Notes: a model not told the origin generated them from the letters alone. 64,000 bases of DNA from Mycobacterium sp. OAS707 (GCF_014873705.1 NZ_JADBDS010000001.1:434001-498000), one strand, 5' to 3'. Shown: positions 37,894 through 48,557, counted from the stretch's first letter. Numbers and translations are program-made.

Positions 37894-39372
37894 ATGTCGG
37901 AAACGCTTGTTCCACCGCCACCTAAGACCCGTCCGGTCCTTCGCGGCACAGGTCTTGGACTGACCGCACTGACGGCAATCGTGGTCGGCTCCATGATCGG
38001 CAGCGGAATCTTCGCATTGCCCTCGCAGATGGCCGCCAGCTCGGCTCCCGGCCCGCTCCTGATCGGGTGGGTGATCACCGGTGTCGGCATGTTAATGCTG
38101 GCCTTCGTCTTTCAGACCTTGGCCTCCCGCAAGCCGGAGGTCGATGGAGGTGTCTACGGCTACGCCCGCGCCGGTTTCGGTAACTACATCGGGTTCACGT
38201 CGGCCTTCGGATACTGGATGTCGGCCTGGGTGGGCAACGTCGCCTATCTGGTGTTGCTGTTCTCGACGCTGGGCTACTTCTTCCCTCAGTTCCAAGGCGG
38301 CACAACGGTTTCTGCGATCATCGGCGCGTCGGTCGTGCTGTGGACAGTGCATGCGCTCACGCTGCGCGGCGTTCAAACGGCTGCGTTTGTCAACATGCTC
38401 GTCACGATCGCCAAGGTGATCCCGATTCTCGTCTTCATCGCGATCGCGGCGGTGGGTTTCAAGGCAGGCCTGTTCACCGCCGACTTCTGGGGTAGGGCGA
38501 CACAGATCGACGGGGCGCCACTGGGAGACACCATGACCCAGGTCAAGAACATGATGCTGGTCACGGTCTGGGTCTTCATCGGTATCGAGGGCGCAGCGGT
38601 GTACTCGCAGCGCGCGGCAAGACGCAGCGACGTCGGCCGGGCCACCGTTTTTGGCTTCGCGGGTGTGCTGGCGCTGCTGCTTCTGGTCAACCTGCTGTCG
38701 TACGGTCTGATGGCGCAGGCGGAGCTGGCCGGCGTGCCCGACCCCTCCATGGCGGGTCTGCTGGAGAACGAGGTCGGCAGCTGGGGCGCCGCATTCATCT
38801 CGATCGGTCTGGTCGTCTCCTTGCTCGGTGCGCTGATCGCCTGGGTGATGTTGTGCGTCGAGATCCTGCGCCTGCCCGCCAAGGAAAACGTGATGCCGAA
38901 AGCGCTTGCCCGAGAGAACAAGCACGGCGCGCCCGCGGCCGCCCTATGGCTGACCAACTCGTGTGTTCAGGCGCTGCTGCTGTGGACCCTGGCCAACGCG
39001 AGCACCTACACCAACCTGGTTTATCTTGCCACCTCGCTCATCCTGTTGCCGTATCTGTGGTCCGCGGCATACCAGGTGTTGTTGGCGGTGCGTGGTGAGA
39101 CCTATGAGTCGGGTCGCGGCAGGGCACGCGACCTGATCATTGGCGTGGTCGCACTCGGGTATGCGGTGTGGCTGGTCTACGCCGGAGGCTGGCAGTACCT
39201 GCTGATCGCTGCGCTGTTCTACCTTGCCGGGACTGCGCTGTACGTCTGGGCTCGCCGGGAAAGCCATCTGCCCGCGTTCACGAGGTCGGAATGGGCTGTC
39301 GTCATCGCCGTCGCGTTGACGTCGATGGTTGCGCTGCTCCTGATGGCCACCGGCAACCTGGCCGTGCTATGA
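37894..39372 (+). CDS. arcD: Arginine:ornithine antiporter, APC family
   Basis: A 492-residue integral membrane protein of the APC superfamily with about 12-13 spans. The first span carries the substrate motif [11 protein letters not shown], and the sixth region reads [13 protein letters not shown], both typical of ArcD/ArgO-type arginine antiporters. Its position before arcA, argF and arcC identifies it as the exchanger that imports arginine and exports ornithine. ATG 37894 has GGGAG upstream. The stop overlaps the arcA start by four bases. Confidence 0.9.
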   Translation: MSETLVPPPPKTRPVLRGTGLGLTALTAIVVGSMIGSGIFALPSQMAASSAPGPLLIGWVITGVGMLMLAFVFQTLASRKPEVDGGVYGYARAGFGNYIGFTSAFGYWMSAWVGNVAYLVLLFSTLGYFFPQFQGGTTVSAIIGASVVLWTVHALTLRGVQTAAFVNMLVTIAKVIPILVFIAIAAVGFKAGLFTADFWGRATQIDGAPLGDTMTQVKNMMLVTVWVFIGIEGAAVYSQRAARRSDVGRATVFGFAGVLALLLLVNLLSYGLMAQAELAGVPDPSMAGLLENEVGSWGAAFISIGLVVSLLGALIAWVMLCVEILRLPAKENVMPKALARENKHGAPAAALWLTNSCVQALLLWTLANASTYTNLVYLATSLILLPYLWSAAYQVLLAVRGETYESGRGRARDLIIGVVALGYAVWLVYAGGWQYLLIAALFYLAGTALYVWARRESHLPAFTRSEWAVVIAVALTSMVALLLMATGNLAVL

Positions 39373-40646
39373 CGAGCCGACAAGCCCTGAGCGGCAACGA
39401 ATCTCGGTTGGGGGTGTGGTCGGAGGCGGGCCGGCTGCGACGAGTCATAGTGTGTGCACCGGGACTCGCGCATCAGCGCCTGACCCCGGAGAACTGCAAC
39501 GAGCTGCTGTTCGACGACGTCATCTGGCTGCAACAGGCCCGTCGCGACCACTTCGACTTCGTCGCCAAGATGGCGGATCGCGGTGTGGAGGTCCTCGAAC
39601 TGCAGGACCTACTCGCCGAGGTGCTCGAGGTTACCGAAGCCCGACAGTGGCTACTGGACCGCAAGATCACCGACGACCTGGTCGGCGCGGGTCTGACCCA
39701 CGAGATACAGGCTTGGCTGACCGAGCTCCCAGCGGAACGGCTCGCAGAATTCCTGATCGGCGGCGTCGCGTACCAGGATGTGCCCGACGATGTCGCCGGT
39801 AGCTTCTTGTCGGCCTTCCGCGAACTCGACCCCGCAGGATTCGTGCTCCGCCCGCTTCCCAATACCCAGTTCATGCGCGACAACTCGTCGTGGATCTTTC
39901 ACGGTGTCACGCTGAACCCGATGCACTGGCCGGCCCGCAGGCAGGAGACGCTGCTCACGTCGGCTGTCTACAAATTCCATCCTGCTTTCGCCGACGAGAA
40001 GTTCGACTTCTGGCTTTCTGATCCCGAAGCCGTTGTCCGCGACCATGGTGCGGCCACCCTCGAGGGCGGCGACGTCATGCCGATCGGCAAGGGCACGGTG
40101 GTGATCGGCATGGGGGAACGTTCGTCACATCAGGCCATCACCCAGGTCGCGCGCAACTTGTTCGCGGCCGGGGCCGCCGAACGGGTGATCATCGCAAGCC
40201 TGCCGAAGTCGCGCGCCGCCATGCATTTGGACACCGTGTTCACGTTCTGCGACTACGACCTCGTCACCGCCTACGCACCGATCGTCGATGCGATCGTGCC
40301 CTTCAGCCTGCGTCCCGACGACAGCACCGCATCAGGTCTGGATATCCGTCGCGAGCCAAAGGGACTCGTGGCCACCATCGGTGAGGCGGTTGGCGTGGAC
40401 TTCCGCGTCGTAGCCACCGCAGGCGATGTCTACGGCATCCAGCGCGAGCAGTGGGACGACGGCAACAACGTGGTGGCGCTCGAACCCGGCGTCGTCATCG
40501 GCTACGACCGCAACATCCTCACCAACACCGCGCTGCGCAAGGCGGGGGTCGAGGTCGTGACCATCACCGCGAGCGAACTGGGCCGCGGCAGGGGCGGCGG
40601 CCGCTGCATGACCTGCCCCATCCTGCGTGACCCGATTTACACCTAA
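39369..40646 (+). CDS. arcA: Arginine deiminase
   Basis: ArcA hydrolyses arginine to citrulline and ammonia. The 425-residue enzyme has the amidinotransferase-fold motifs: [12 protein letters not shown] (substrate Asp), [20 protein letters not shown] (catalytic His) and the nucleophile Cys413 in GGGRCMTCP. Met replaces the usual Thr in the FTRD motif. ATG 39369 overlaps the arcD stop; the longer open frame upstream is inside arcD. Together with the next two genes it makes a full ATP-yielding pathway. Confidence 0.95.
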   Translation: MTSRQALSGNESRLGVWSEAGRLRRVIVCAPGLAHQRLTPENCNELLFDDVIWLQQARRDHFDFVAKMADRGVEVLELQDLLAEVLEVTEARQWLLDRKITDDLVGAGLTHEIQAWLTELPAERLAEFLIGGVAYQDVPDDVAGSFLSAFRELDPAGFVLRPLPNTQFMRDNSSWIFHGVTLNPMHWPARRQETLLTSAVYKFHPAFADEKFDFWLSDPEAVVRDHGAATLEGGDVMPIGKGTVVIGMGERSSHQAITQVARNLFAAGAAERVIIASLPKSRAAMHLDTVFTFCDYDLVTAYAPIVDAIVPFSLRPDDSTASGLDIRREPKGLVATIGEAVGVDFRVVATAGDVYGIQREQWDDGNNVVALEPGVVIGYDRNILTNTALRKAGVEVVTITASELGRGRGGGRCMTCPILRDPIYT

Positions 40647-40659
40647 CGAGAGAACAGCG

Positions 40660-41664
40660 ATGCCACTCAATATCCGAAACAGAAGTCTGCTCAGCCTGGT
40701 CCATCACACCGACCGCGAACTGCTCTATCTGCTCGACCTGTCTCGGGATCTGAAACGGGCGAAATACTCGGGGGCGCAGCGACAAAGCCTTGCAGGCAGG
40801 AACATCGCCCTGATCTTCGAGAAGTCCTCCACGCGTACCCGGTGCGCGTTCGAGGTGGCCGCACACGACGAGGGCGCCCATGTCACCTACATCGACCCCG
40901 CGTCGTCGCAGATCGGTCACAAGGAGTCAATGAAGGACACCGCTCGGGTACTGGGCCGGATGTATGACGCGATCGAATACCGCGGCGCCGGCCAGGATAT
41001 CGTCGAGCAGTTGGCCGAATACGCCGGGGTGCCGGTATTCAACGGTCTCACCGATGAGTTCCATCCCACACAGATGCTGGCCGACGTGCTGACAATGACT
41101 GAACACTGCCCAAAGCCATTGACCGACATCGTGTTTGCCTTCGTGGGCGATGGCCGCAACAATGTGGCCAACTCACTGCTGCTGATCGCAGCGAAGCTAG
41201 GTATGGATGTCCGCATCGGCGCGCCACCAGACTTGTGGCCAACAGACGAGCACGTCACCATGTGCCGCGACTTCGGTGCCGCCTCCGGTGCGCGCATCAC
41301 GATCACCGACGATCCGCACAAAGCCGTCAGCGGCGTCGATTTCATCTACACCGATGTGTGGGTGTCGATGGGCGAACCGATCGAAACCTGGGGTGAACGC
41401 ATCGACGTGCTGTTGCCCTTCCAGGTCAACTCCGTGATGCTGGCGCTGACAGGCAACCCACGAACGAAATTCATGCACTGCCTGCCGGCATTCCACAATG
41501 CCGAAACCGAGGTAGGGGCAAAGATCGCGGCTCAGTACCCAAGCCTCAGCAACGGCATCGAGGTCACCGAGGACGTCTTCGAAAGCGCGGCCAACATCGC
41601 ATTCGATCAGGCGGAGAACCGCATGCACACCATCAAGGCTGTCCTCGTCGCGGCGCTGAGCTGA
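40660..41664 (+). CDS. argF: Ornithine carbamoyltransferase (catabolic context)
   Basis: A 334-residue transcarbamoylase: carbamoyl phosphate loop [15 protein letters not shown] for the second substrate site, and HCLPAFH near residue 270 with the ornithine-binding Cys. In this operon it should run in reverse, splitting citrulline with phosphate into ornithine and carbamoyl phosphate. It is longer than the anabolic mycobacterial ArgF (about 307 residues) and carries [10 protein letters not shown] and [11 protein letters not shown] segments of the ArcB-like group. ATG 40660 is 13 bases after the arcA stop. Confidence 0.93.
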   Translation: MPLNIRNRSLLSLVHHTDRELLYLLDLSRDLKRAKYSGAQRQSLAGRNIALIFEKSSTRTRCAFEVAAHDEGAHVTYIDPASSQIGHKESMKDTARVLGRMYDAIEYRGAGQDIVEQLAEYAGVPVFNGLTDEFHPTQMLADVLTMTEHCPKPLTDIVFAFVGDGRNNVANSLLLIAAKLGMDVRIGAPPDLWPTDEHVTMCRDFGAASGARITITDDPHKAVSGVDFIYTDVWVSMGEPIETWGERIDVLLPFQVNSVMLALTGNPRTKFMHCLPAFHNAETEVGAKIAAQYPSLSNGIEVTEDVFESAANIAFDQAENRMHTIKAVLVAALS

Positions 41665-41667
41665 CTG

Positions 41668-42573
41668 ATGAGAATCGTTATCGCGCTTGGCGGCAATGCG
41701 CTCCTGCGGCGCGGCCAGCCGATGACCGCCGACAACCAGCGGGCCAACATCCGCATCGCGGCCGAGCGGATCGCCGAGGTAGCGCCCGGCAACGAGATCG
41801 TCATTGCGCACGGCAACGGCCCTCAGGTAGGCCTGCTCGCACTGCAGGCCGCCGCCTACCACGACGTCGCGCCCTACCCCCTCGACGTTCTGGGCGCCCA
41901 GACCGAGGCGATGATCGGCTACGTCATCGAACAGGAACTCGGCAACCTGCTGCCCCACGACCAACCGCTAGCCACGGTTCTGACGATGATCGAGGTGGAC
42001 CGCGACGACCCCGCCTTCGGTCGTCCGACCAAGCCGATCGGTCCGCTCTACGAAAAGGAGACCGCAGAACGTCTGGCAGCCGCATGCGGTTGGACCGTCG
42101 CGCCCGACGGTGACAAGTTCCGCCGGGTCGTAGCGAGCCCAAAACCCCTGCGGATCTTCGAGATCCGGCCGATCCGCAGCCTGGTGGAGCAGGGCACCAT
42201 CGTGATCTGCGCGGGAGGCGGTGGTATCCCGACGATGTACGACGAACACGGCCAGCTACAGGGTGTCGAGGCTGTCATCGACAAAGACCTGGCCGCGGCA
42301 CTGCTGGCCGAACAGCTCGAAGCCGACCTTCTGGTCATCGCCACCGATGTCGACGGGGTCTATGCCGGATGGGGAAAGCCCAATCAGGAGCGGCTCGGAA
42401 CGGTGACGCCCGCCGAACTCGCCGGGCTTGATTTTCCTACGGGGTCAATGGGTCCCAAGGTTCAGGCCGCATGCGACTTCGCAAAGGACACCGGCAATGA
42501 GGCTGTCATCGGGTCGTTGGATGACATCGCCAAGATCGTCGCCGGCAACGCCGGCACCCGCGTGCGGAGCTGA
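41668..42573 (+). CDS. arcC: Carbamate kinase
   Basis: A 301-residue amino-acid-kinase-fold enzyme that makes ATP from carbamoyl phosphate and ADP, the energy step of the arginine deiminase pathway. Signatures are [30 protein letters not shown] and [12 protein letters not shown], ending with GTRVRS. It starts three bases after argF. The operon thus yields one ATP per arginine plus two ammonia, without oxygen. Confidence 0.96.
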   Translation: MRIVIALGGNALLRRGQPMTADNQRANIRIAAERIAEVAPGNEIVIAHGNGPQVGLLALQAAAYHDVAPYPLDVLGAQTEAMIGYVIEQELGNLLPHDQPLATVLTMIEVDRDDPAFGRPTKPIGPLYEKETAERLAAACGWTVAPDGDKFRRVVASPKPLRIFEIRPIRSLVEQGTIVICAGGGGIPTMYDEHGQLQGVEAVIDKDLAAALLAEQLEADLLVIATDVDGVYAGWGKPNQERLGTVTPAELAGLDFPTGSMGPKVQAACDFAKDTGNEAVIGSLDDIAKIVAGNAGTRVRS

Positions 42574-42603
42574 CATCGGCCGGTGTCCAACGGCATTGCA
42601 CCC

Positions 42604-42617
42604 GGGACCTACGGCCC
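42604..42617 (+). promoter_or_regulatory. DosR-box-like site for the second USP gene
   Basis: Matches 10 of 11 fixed positions (one T to C). It lies 37 bases before ATG 42655. The nine bases GGCCCTAAC occur at its edge and again about 25 bases on. Confidence 0.7.
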
Positions 42618-42654
42618 TAACACCGCGAACGCGAAGGGCCCTAACGTCGCGGCT

Positions 42655-43539
42655 ATGTCCACTTCGGTCGAACCACCCGGAATCGTCGTCGGCGTCGACG
42701 GATCACCTGTCTCGAGGGCGGCTGTCGATTGGGCGGCCCGCGATGCATCGCTGCGCAACGTTTCGCTCACCCTGGTCCACGTCGCCGGCGGGCTTCCTGG
42801 AGCGTGGGCCCGCACGCCTCCACCGATCGGCTTCGGCGAATGGCAAGAAAAGCAGGGCCGTGAGCTCATCGCAGACGCGGTCAGGACCGTTCAGAATGCC
42901 ACTCGGGAATGCGACGCGATCCGGGTCAAGACCGAAATGTATTACTCTGCAACCATTCCCACGCTCGTGGACATGTCGAAAGACGCAGAGCTGGTGGTGG
43001 TGGGCTGCCGCGGCCATGGCGCGTTCGGGACTCTTCTCGGTTCAGTGAGCTCAGGGCTGATCCATCACGCTCATTGTCCGGTGGCGGTCATCCATGACGA
43101 CAACCGGTTGAGCGGGCACAAGGAGCACTCGCCGGTCCTGGTGGGTATCGACGGGTCGCAGGCATCGGAGTTGGCCACCGCCATCGCGTTGGATGAGGCG
43201 TCACACCGGCACGTGGATTTGATTGCGCTGCATGCGTGGAGCGACGCCGGAGTACTCGACTTTCCTGGTTTCGACTGGTCGACGGTGAAAACTTCGGAGG
43301 AAGCGGTCATGGCCGAGCGGATGGCCGGCTGGCAGGAGGGCTACCCCGACGTGACGATTCATCGTCTCGTCGTTTGTGACCAGCCCGCGCGTCAGCTGAT
43401 CGAGCAGGCGGAGTCGGCGCAGCTCGTCGTCGTGGGCAGTCACGGCCGCGGCGGGTTCGGGGGCATGCTGTTGGGCTCGGTCAGCGCTGCAGTGGTACAG
43501 GCGTCGCGCACGCCGGTGATCGTCGCGCGCCGGCCGTAG
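42655..43539 (+). CDS. Tandem-domain universal stress protein
   Basis: A 294-residue protein of two UspA domains. Both begin with VGxDGS-type strands (VVGVDGSPVS, VGIDGSQAS). Both keep the ATP motif G-x2-G-x9-G-S (GCRGHGAFGTLLGSVS and GSHGRGGFGGMLLGSVS). It resembles Rv2005c/Rv2623. Rv2623 binds ATP and slows growth, so a regulatory role in dormancy is likely. ATG 42655 is chosen since it follows the DosR-like box and matches family N-termini. Confidence 0.92.
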   Translation: MSTSVEPPGIVVGVDGSPVSRAAVDWAARDASLRNVSLTLVHVAGGLPGAWARTPPPIGFGEWQEKQGRELIADAVRTVQNATRECDAIRVKTEMYYSATIPTLVDMSKDAELVVVGCRGHGAFGTLLGSVSSGLIHHAHCPVAVIHDDNRLSGHKEHSPVLVGIDGSQASELATAIALDEASHRHVDLIALHAWSDAGVLDFPGFDWSTVKTSEEAVMAERMAGWQEGYPDVTIHRLVVCDQPARQLIEQAESAQLVVVGSHGRGGFGGMLLGSVSAAVVQASRTPVIVARRP

Positions 43540-43545
43540 TCCGAT

Positions 43546-46500
43546 TCAGCTCACGCCAGGGAACCGGATCGTCCGGCCGGGTGCGAGTTGCTCGATGCGG
43601 CCGCGGCATTCGATGACCACCGGCGGGAGGTCGCGGGGATCCACGCTGACTTCGGCACCCTTACCGCTGACCCGCACATGCACATGATGACCGCGATAGT
43701 GAATCGGAAATCCGAGAGCGCCAAGTGATTCCGGCCAATGCGGAGATAGCACAAGCCGATCATCACGGGTCTCCAGACCGGTGAAACACCGTTGCACGAG
43801 GTCGATGCTGCCTGCCATCGCGGCGAGGTGGATGCCCTCGGAGGTAGTGCCGCCTTGAATGTCGGCGACGTCCGACTTGAGTACCTGCTGAAAAAACTCG
43901 AGCGCCCGATCACGATTTGAGCGGGCCAGAACCCAGGTGTGCACCACGCCGCTGAGGGTTGATCCGTGCGACGTCCGAGCCATGTAGTAGTCGACCATCT
44001 TCGGAATCTGGTCGCTCCCGAACCGGTAGTCGAGTCGTTCGAGCAACTCGCTCAATTCATCTGAGGAAAGCAGATACAGAAGCATCAATGCGTCTGCTTG
44101 CTTGGACGCCTTGTACCGGTTCACGTTGTCATCTTCGGCTTCGAGGATGCGATCGAGGCGCTGGATGTTGCCATAGCGGCTCCGATAGGCATCCCAACCA
44201 AGTTCGGCCAGTTGGTCGTATCCCTCGAATTGACTGATGACATCGTCGTGAAAGGGTACGAACATCCGTCGGCTGACGTGGTCCCAGCGCGCCAGTTCCT
44301 CGTCTGTCAATCCCAACCTTTCCCGGAAATCGAGCCGATTGGGCAGCGGCATCAGTGCCAGCGCGTCGAGCGCCCGCAGGATCACCCAGACCGCCATCAC
44401 GTTGGTGTATGCGTTGTTGTCCACCCCGTCGTACGGCTTGTCCGGATAGCCCGAATGAAACTCGTCGGGGCCGATAACACCGGTTATGCAGTACCGATGG
44501 CGGCTTTCATCAAGGGTCGCCCTACTGGCCCAGAATCGGGCGATTTCTGCGAGCATCTCTGCGCCGTAGTCGATGAGGTATGCCAGATCTCCCGTGACCT
44601 GGTAGTACTGCCAGACGTTGTAGGCGACGGCGATACCGATGTGGTGTGCGCGGTTGCTCGGGTCGGGATTCCACCGACCCGATCGCGGGTTGAGGTGCAG
44701 TTCCGGGCTTTCCTCACGTCCATCAGTGCCTGATTGCCACGGGAACATCGCGCCGGCATAGCCGGCGAGCTTCGCCGCGCGTCTTGCCTCCGTCAGCCGT
44801 CGGAACCGATACCGCAGCAACGAACGGGTGACAGTTGGCAGCCTGAGGTTCAGGACTGGGAAGATGAAGAGTTCGTCCCAGAAGATGTGCCCGCGATACG
44901 CCTCACCGTGCAGTCCGCGTGCGGGCACGCCGACGTCGAGGTCGTCGCTGTTGTATGAGACCGTCTGTAATAGATGAAGCACGTGTAGCCGCAGAATCCG
45001 TAATTCGTCAGCGTGGTCGTCGAACTCGATCGACATGCGCTCCCAGAGATGGGCCCAGGCAAGCATGTGCGCATCGCGAATCTCCGCAAATCGACCTTGC
45101 CCCAGCAGGTTTCGTTCGGCTCCGACCGCCGGATCGGAGGTGGCGACGTCGCGCCCGGTGACCAAGGCAACGACCTTCTCCACCGACACCGGCTGGCCTG
45201 CGAGCAGGTCGGTAGCGATTTCATGGCCGATCTCGAAGCCGTCGCCGATGAGACGGTACGTGGCCGGCACCGCTGTGCCGTTGCGCCACAGAATGGTCCG
45301 GGCTGCCACCGCCACCGGGATTCGCGACTGTGTGGTCTGCGCCGTAAGTAGCACCGAGTTCTCCGACAGCGCGCGAGTGGTGAGGGATCCGAGGTGGCTG
45401 CTTGCCAGCTCTCGGTACCGTTCAACGCCGCAGTTTTGCACATTGCCGTCGATACTCGAGCGGATTTCAATGCGCCCCGACCAATCCTCGGCGAGGATCG
45501 TCGTTTCGAGCGCGGCAATATGCGCCTGGTTCATGGCCACGAATCGGTGCTGAGCGACCGACGTGGTGCGGCCCGCATCATCGCGGAAACGGAACTCACG
45601 CAACAGTATCGCCCCGCGAAGGTCGAGCGTCTGGCGATAGGACAACAACGTGACGGCGTCGATGTCGAACCAGTCACCGCCATCGAAGCGGAAGGTCAGC
45701 GGAAGCCAGTTGGGCAGGTTCACCAGGCTCTCGTGCCCGGTCTTTCGGCCGTCGATGGTGTCGTCGAGTCGGTTGTAGACACCCGCCGCATAGGTCGCCG
45801 GGTAATGAACCTGACCGGCCTTCGCCTCCGGGGCCGCTCCCCTGGTAGCGAAGCAACCGTTGCCGACCGTGCATAACGCCTCGCGAAGCTTCTCGCCGTG
45901 CGGGTCGTAGCCGTCGAACGTGAATGTCCAAGCGTCGTTGGCGGCTTGTTGCTCGTATGCCAGCCAATTGCCGCCGCGGCGCAGAAACTCACATACCTCC
46001 GATGGACTGTTGAGAGAGAACTGCGCCGCGGTGGGACGGCCACCGTCCTCGTCATGGCGCACCACCACCCCGATGCCGTTGAATCGAACGGTGTCGAAGG
46101 CGTCCTCGTCCGTCAGGTCGTCACCGATATAGATCGGCAGCACGCGGCCGGCCTGGTGGATCGTTTCGTGGATCCAGAGCAGTGCCGTTCCCTTGTTCCA
46201 GTCGATATCCGGCCGCAGCTCAACGACTTTGCGGCCACCAGTAACCCGCAAGCCATGTCGGTGCCCATGTCGATGCGCGGCTGCGACAACTTCGCCGACC
46301 CGCTCCGGGGTCACGTTGCGGTAGTGCACTGCGACGGCGTACCGCTTGTGTTCGATGCGCGCTCCCGCGACGTCTCTCAGCTCATCACGCAGTTCGGTCG
46401 CGGCCGCCGCGAGAACAGGCACTGCACCGGCGGCCGCGTCGTTGTGGTGGTGGGTGCCGTCCGGTCCGATGAGCTCGAACCCATGGCTGCCGGCGTACCA

Positions 46501-47502
46501 CAGGCCGGGCAGGCCTATCCGTTCGCGGATATCTGCGAGGTCGCGTCCGCTGAGGATGGCTACGGGGAACTGCGCGGCGAGGTTTTCCAGGGCCTTGGCG
46601 GCGCCGGGAACGAGGGTGGCCACATCGGGATCCGCCACGATCTCCGAAAGGGTTCCGTCGAAGTCCAGACACACGAACGGTGTCCTGCCGCCGACCACGC
46701 CGATCAGTTGGCCGTAGGCGTCGAGCGCATTGGGAAGGTCTGGCATACGTGTGTCGCCGGTCCGCACCGCGACCTCGGCGAGGTCGGGCACCACCACGTC
46801 CGCGCCGCAGCGCAACAATTCGTCGGCATCCCCGGTGCGATCGACACCGACCACCATCGCGAATCCGCCCCTACGTCCGGCATCCACGCCTGCTTCCGCG
46901 TCTTCGACCACGACCGTCCGCTGTGGGATGGCAGCCAATCTGCTTGTGGTCTCGAGCAAAACGGCCGGATCCGGCTTACCGGGCAGTCCGAGGGCTTCAG
47001 CGACCACGCCGTCGACGCGAACGGTGAAGAGGTCTTCGAGTGCGGCCTCCTTGAGAATGCGGTCGCAGTTGCGACTCGACGAGTACATCGCCGTTTTGAC
47101 CCCGGCGTGGACAAGCTTGCGCACCAGAGTGACCGTCGACTCGAACACGGGCACCCCGTCCTCGACGCGCTCGAGGAAGAGCTGTTGTTTGCGGTTGCCC
47201 AGTCCCCACACGGTGTCCTCGGTGCTGTCGGACGAGTCTCCCGGTCGCAACGAAATCCCTCGTGAGGCAAGGAAATCCGTTATGCCGTCCTGACGTGGCT
47301 TGCCGTCGACGAACTGGCGGTAATCGTGGTCACTGAACGGAGAAAGGTCCTCGTGGTCACGCGCGGGTCGTCGCGCCAGGAATTCGTCGAAGGTGGCGGC
47401 CCAGGCGGCGGCGTGAATCGATGCGGTGTCGGTCACGACGCCATCGAGATCGAAGATGACGGCGTCGTGCAACCGTGGATCGACGGTCACGGGAGGATTC
47501 AT
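43546..47502 (-). CDS. otsB1: Three-domain fusion: beta-phosphoglucomutase-like HAD, trehalose-6-phosphate phosphatase, GH65
   Basis: A 1318-residue protein corresponding to Rv2006 (OtsB1, about 1327 residues). Domain 1 (about 10-240) is a beta-phosphoglucomutase-type HAD: FDLDGVVTDT, later VVEDAEAGVDAG. Domain 2 (about 265-505) is a T6P phosphatase: LDFDGTLSEI, ILSGRDLADI and IGDDLTDEDAF. Domain 3 (about 515-1318) is a GH65 glycoside phosphorylase/hydrolase with the proposed acid Glu in GVIGPDEFH and the segment RGHIFWDELF. The set suggests T6P to trehalose, then to a glucose phosphate and glucose, and isomerisation to G6P. Activity of each domain in M. tuberculosis OtsB1 is doubtful (OtsB2 is the main phosphatase). 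ATG 47502 overlaps the pfkB stop. Confidence 0.93.
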   Translation of the reverse strand: MNPPVTVDPRLHDAVIFDLDGVVTDTASIHAAAWAATFDEFLARRPARDHEDLSPFSDHDYRQFVDGKPRQDGITDFLASRGISLRPGDSSDSTEDTVWGLGNRKQQLFLERVEDGVPVFESTVTLVRKLVHAGVKTAMYSSSRNCDRILKEAALEDLFTVRVDGVVAEALGLPGKPDPAVLLETTSRLAAIPQRTVVVEDAEAGVDAGRRGGFAMVVGVDRTGDADELLRCGADVVVPDLAEVAVRTGDTRMPDLPNALDAYGQLIGVVGGRTPFVCLDFDGTLSEIVADPDVATLVPGAAKALENLAAQFPVAILSGRDLADIRERIGLPGLWYAGSHGFELIGPDGTHHHNDAAAGAVPVLAAAATELRDELRDVAGARIEHKRYAVAVHYRNVTPERVGEVVAAAHRHGHRHGLRVTGGRKVVELRPDIDWNKGTALLWIHETIHQAGRVLPIYIGDDLTDEDAFDTVRFNGIGVVVRHDEDGGRPTAAQFSLNSPSEVCEFLRRGGNWLAYEQQAANDAWTFTFDGYDPHGEKLREALCTVGNGCFATRGAAPEAKAGQVHYPATYAAGVYNRLDDTIDGRKTGHESLVNLPNWLPLTFRFDGGDWFDIDAVTLLSYRQTLDLRGAILLREFRFRDDAGRTTSVAQHRFVAMNQAHIAALETTILAEDWSGRIEIRSSIDGNVQNCGVERYRELASSHLGSLTTRALSENSVLLTAQTTQSRIPVAVAARTILWRNGTAVPATYRLIGDGFEIGHEIATDLLAGQPVSVEKVVALVTGRDVATSDPAVGAERNLLGQGRFAEIRDAHMLAWAHLWERMSIEFDDHADELRILRLHVLHLLQTVSYNSDDLDVGVPARGLHGEAYRGHIFWDELFIFPVLNLRLPTVTRSLLRYRFRRLTEARRAAKLAGYAGAMFPWQSGTDGREESPELHLNPRSGRWNPDPSNRAHHIGIAVAYNVWQYYQVTGDLAYLIDYGAEMLAEIARFWASRATLDESRHRYCITGVIGPDEFHSGYPDKPYDGVDNNAYTNVMAVWVILRALDALALMPLPNRLDFRERLGLTDEELARWDHVSRRMFVPFHDDVISQFEGYDQLAELGWDAYRSRYGNIQRLDRILEAEDDNVNRYKASKQADALMLLYLLSSDELSELLERLDYRFGSDQIPKMVDYYMARTSHGSTLSGVVHTWVLARSNRDRALEFFQQVLKSDVADIQGGTTSEGIHLAAMAGSIDLVQRCFTGLETRDDRLVLSPHWPESLGALGFPIHYRGHHVHVRVSGKGAEVSVDPRDLPPVVIECRGRIEQLAPGRTIRFPGVS

Positions 47503-48494
47503 CGGACCACCGCCTTCTCGATTGCACCGCCATGCACGGTCTCGACTTCCACGGGATCGGGCGCAACTTCGAAAAGCCGCTCGGCATCGGCCCGAGTGCA
47601 CGGCTGGGTACCCGGAGTCAGCAGCATTGCTGCACCCACGGCGATTCCGTAGCGAACCGACTTGCTCAGCGACCACCCGCGGCTCAACCCCACCGTGATG
47701 GCCGCGACCATCGCATCGCCTGCCCCTACCCCACTGAGCGCACGCATGGGGATGGCGGCGAAGCGCAGGTCCCCTTCGACCGTGGCGAGTACGGCGCCCT
47801 CGGCTCCACGCGACACCACAACGGCCTCGGCCTGTCCACAATCAATGATCTCGTGAGCGGCGGCCACCTGTTCGGATTCGGTCAACAGTGGCCGTCCAAC
47901 GCACTCGCGCAGTTCCCGCACGCTGGCCTTGAGCAGATACACCCCGGAGGTGATGTGTCGAAGTCCGCCACCGGATGTGTCGAGCACGAATTTCACGCCG
48001 ATCTCGCGGCAGATCAACGCCACCTGCTGATAAAAGTTCACGGGAACACTCGGGGGCAGGCTTCCGCTGGCTACGACGAACTGGGCTGATACCGCCGCCT
48101 GCCGAAGCTCGCCAAGGCACTGCTGTTGCTCGCGAAAAGAAATAACCGGTCCCGGTAGCACAAACCGGTATTGCACGCCGGAGCTGATCTCGTTGACGGT
48201 GAAGCTTTCCCGCGTCGCAGCCGCGATCCCGGTTGGACGGATGGGCACACCACTTTGGCCGAGAAGGTCGGTCAACATGTCACCGGTCGGACCACCGGCG
48301 GGATACACCGCTGTCACCGACTCCCCTAACACATGGGCGATCTTCGCGACGTTGATCCCCCCGCCGCCCGCGTCGTACTGAGCTGCGCCACAACGGATCT
48401 TGTCAGTCGGTCGCACCCGATCGGCGTTGGTACAGATGTCCAACGCAGGGTTCATCGTCAACGTGACGATCGATGGTGCCGTCGTCGGGGCCAT
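47499..48494 (-). CDS. pfkB: 6-phosphofructokinase II (PfkB, ribokinase family)
   Basis: A 331-residue ribokinase-fold sugar kinase that phosphorylates fructose 6-phosphate at C1. It has the N-terminal VTLTMNPALD signature of the 1-phosphofructokinase/PfkB/tagatose group, an AGGGGINVAKIA substrate loop, and the C-terminal GVGAGDAMVAA motif with catalytic Asp. The DosR-regulated M. tuberculosis counterpart is Rv2029c. It leads the operon with otsB1 and shares the promoter region with the divergent PEP synthase gene. Confidence 0.93.
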   Translation of the reverse strand: MAPTTAPSIVTLTMNPALDICTNADRVRPTDKIRCGAAQYDAGGGGINVAKIAHVLGESVTAVYPAGGPTGDMLTDLLGQSGVPIRPTGIAAATRESFTVNEISSGVQYRFVLPGPVISFREQQQCLGELRQAAVSAQFVVASGSLPPSVPVNFYQQVALICREIGVKFVLDTSGGGLRHITSGVYLLKASVRELRECVGRPLLTESEQVAAAHEIIDCGQAEAVVVSRGAEGAVLATVEGDLRFAAIPMRALSGVGAGDAMVAAITVGLSRGWSLSKSVRYGIAVGAAMLLTPGTQPCTRADAERLFEVAPDPVEVETVHGGAIEKAVVR

Positions 48495-48530
48495 GACGTC
48501 GATCCGACTACGTCACCGAGTTTGCCGCTA

Positions 48531-48544
48531 GGGAAAGAAGTCCC
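48531..48544 (-). promoter_or_regulatory. DosR-box-like site, pfkB side
   Basis: Matches 10 of 11 fixed positions in reverse orientation. It lies 37 bases upstream of the pfkB start. Confidence 0.7.
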
Positions 48545-48557
48545 ACGTCCGAAAGCA

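Noticed and set aside
42604..42650. GGCCCTAAC repeated twice before the USP gene as a second regulatory element
   Set aside because: Nine bases, two copies only; the second copy does not fit the DosR core and no known site matches.
45898..47265. A 455-residue plus-strand frame inside the OtsB1 fusion gene
   Set aside because: Antisense to the HAD and T6P phosphatase domains; no recognisable domain.
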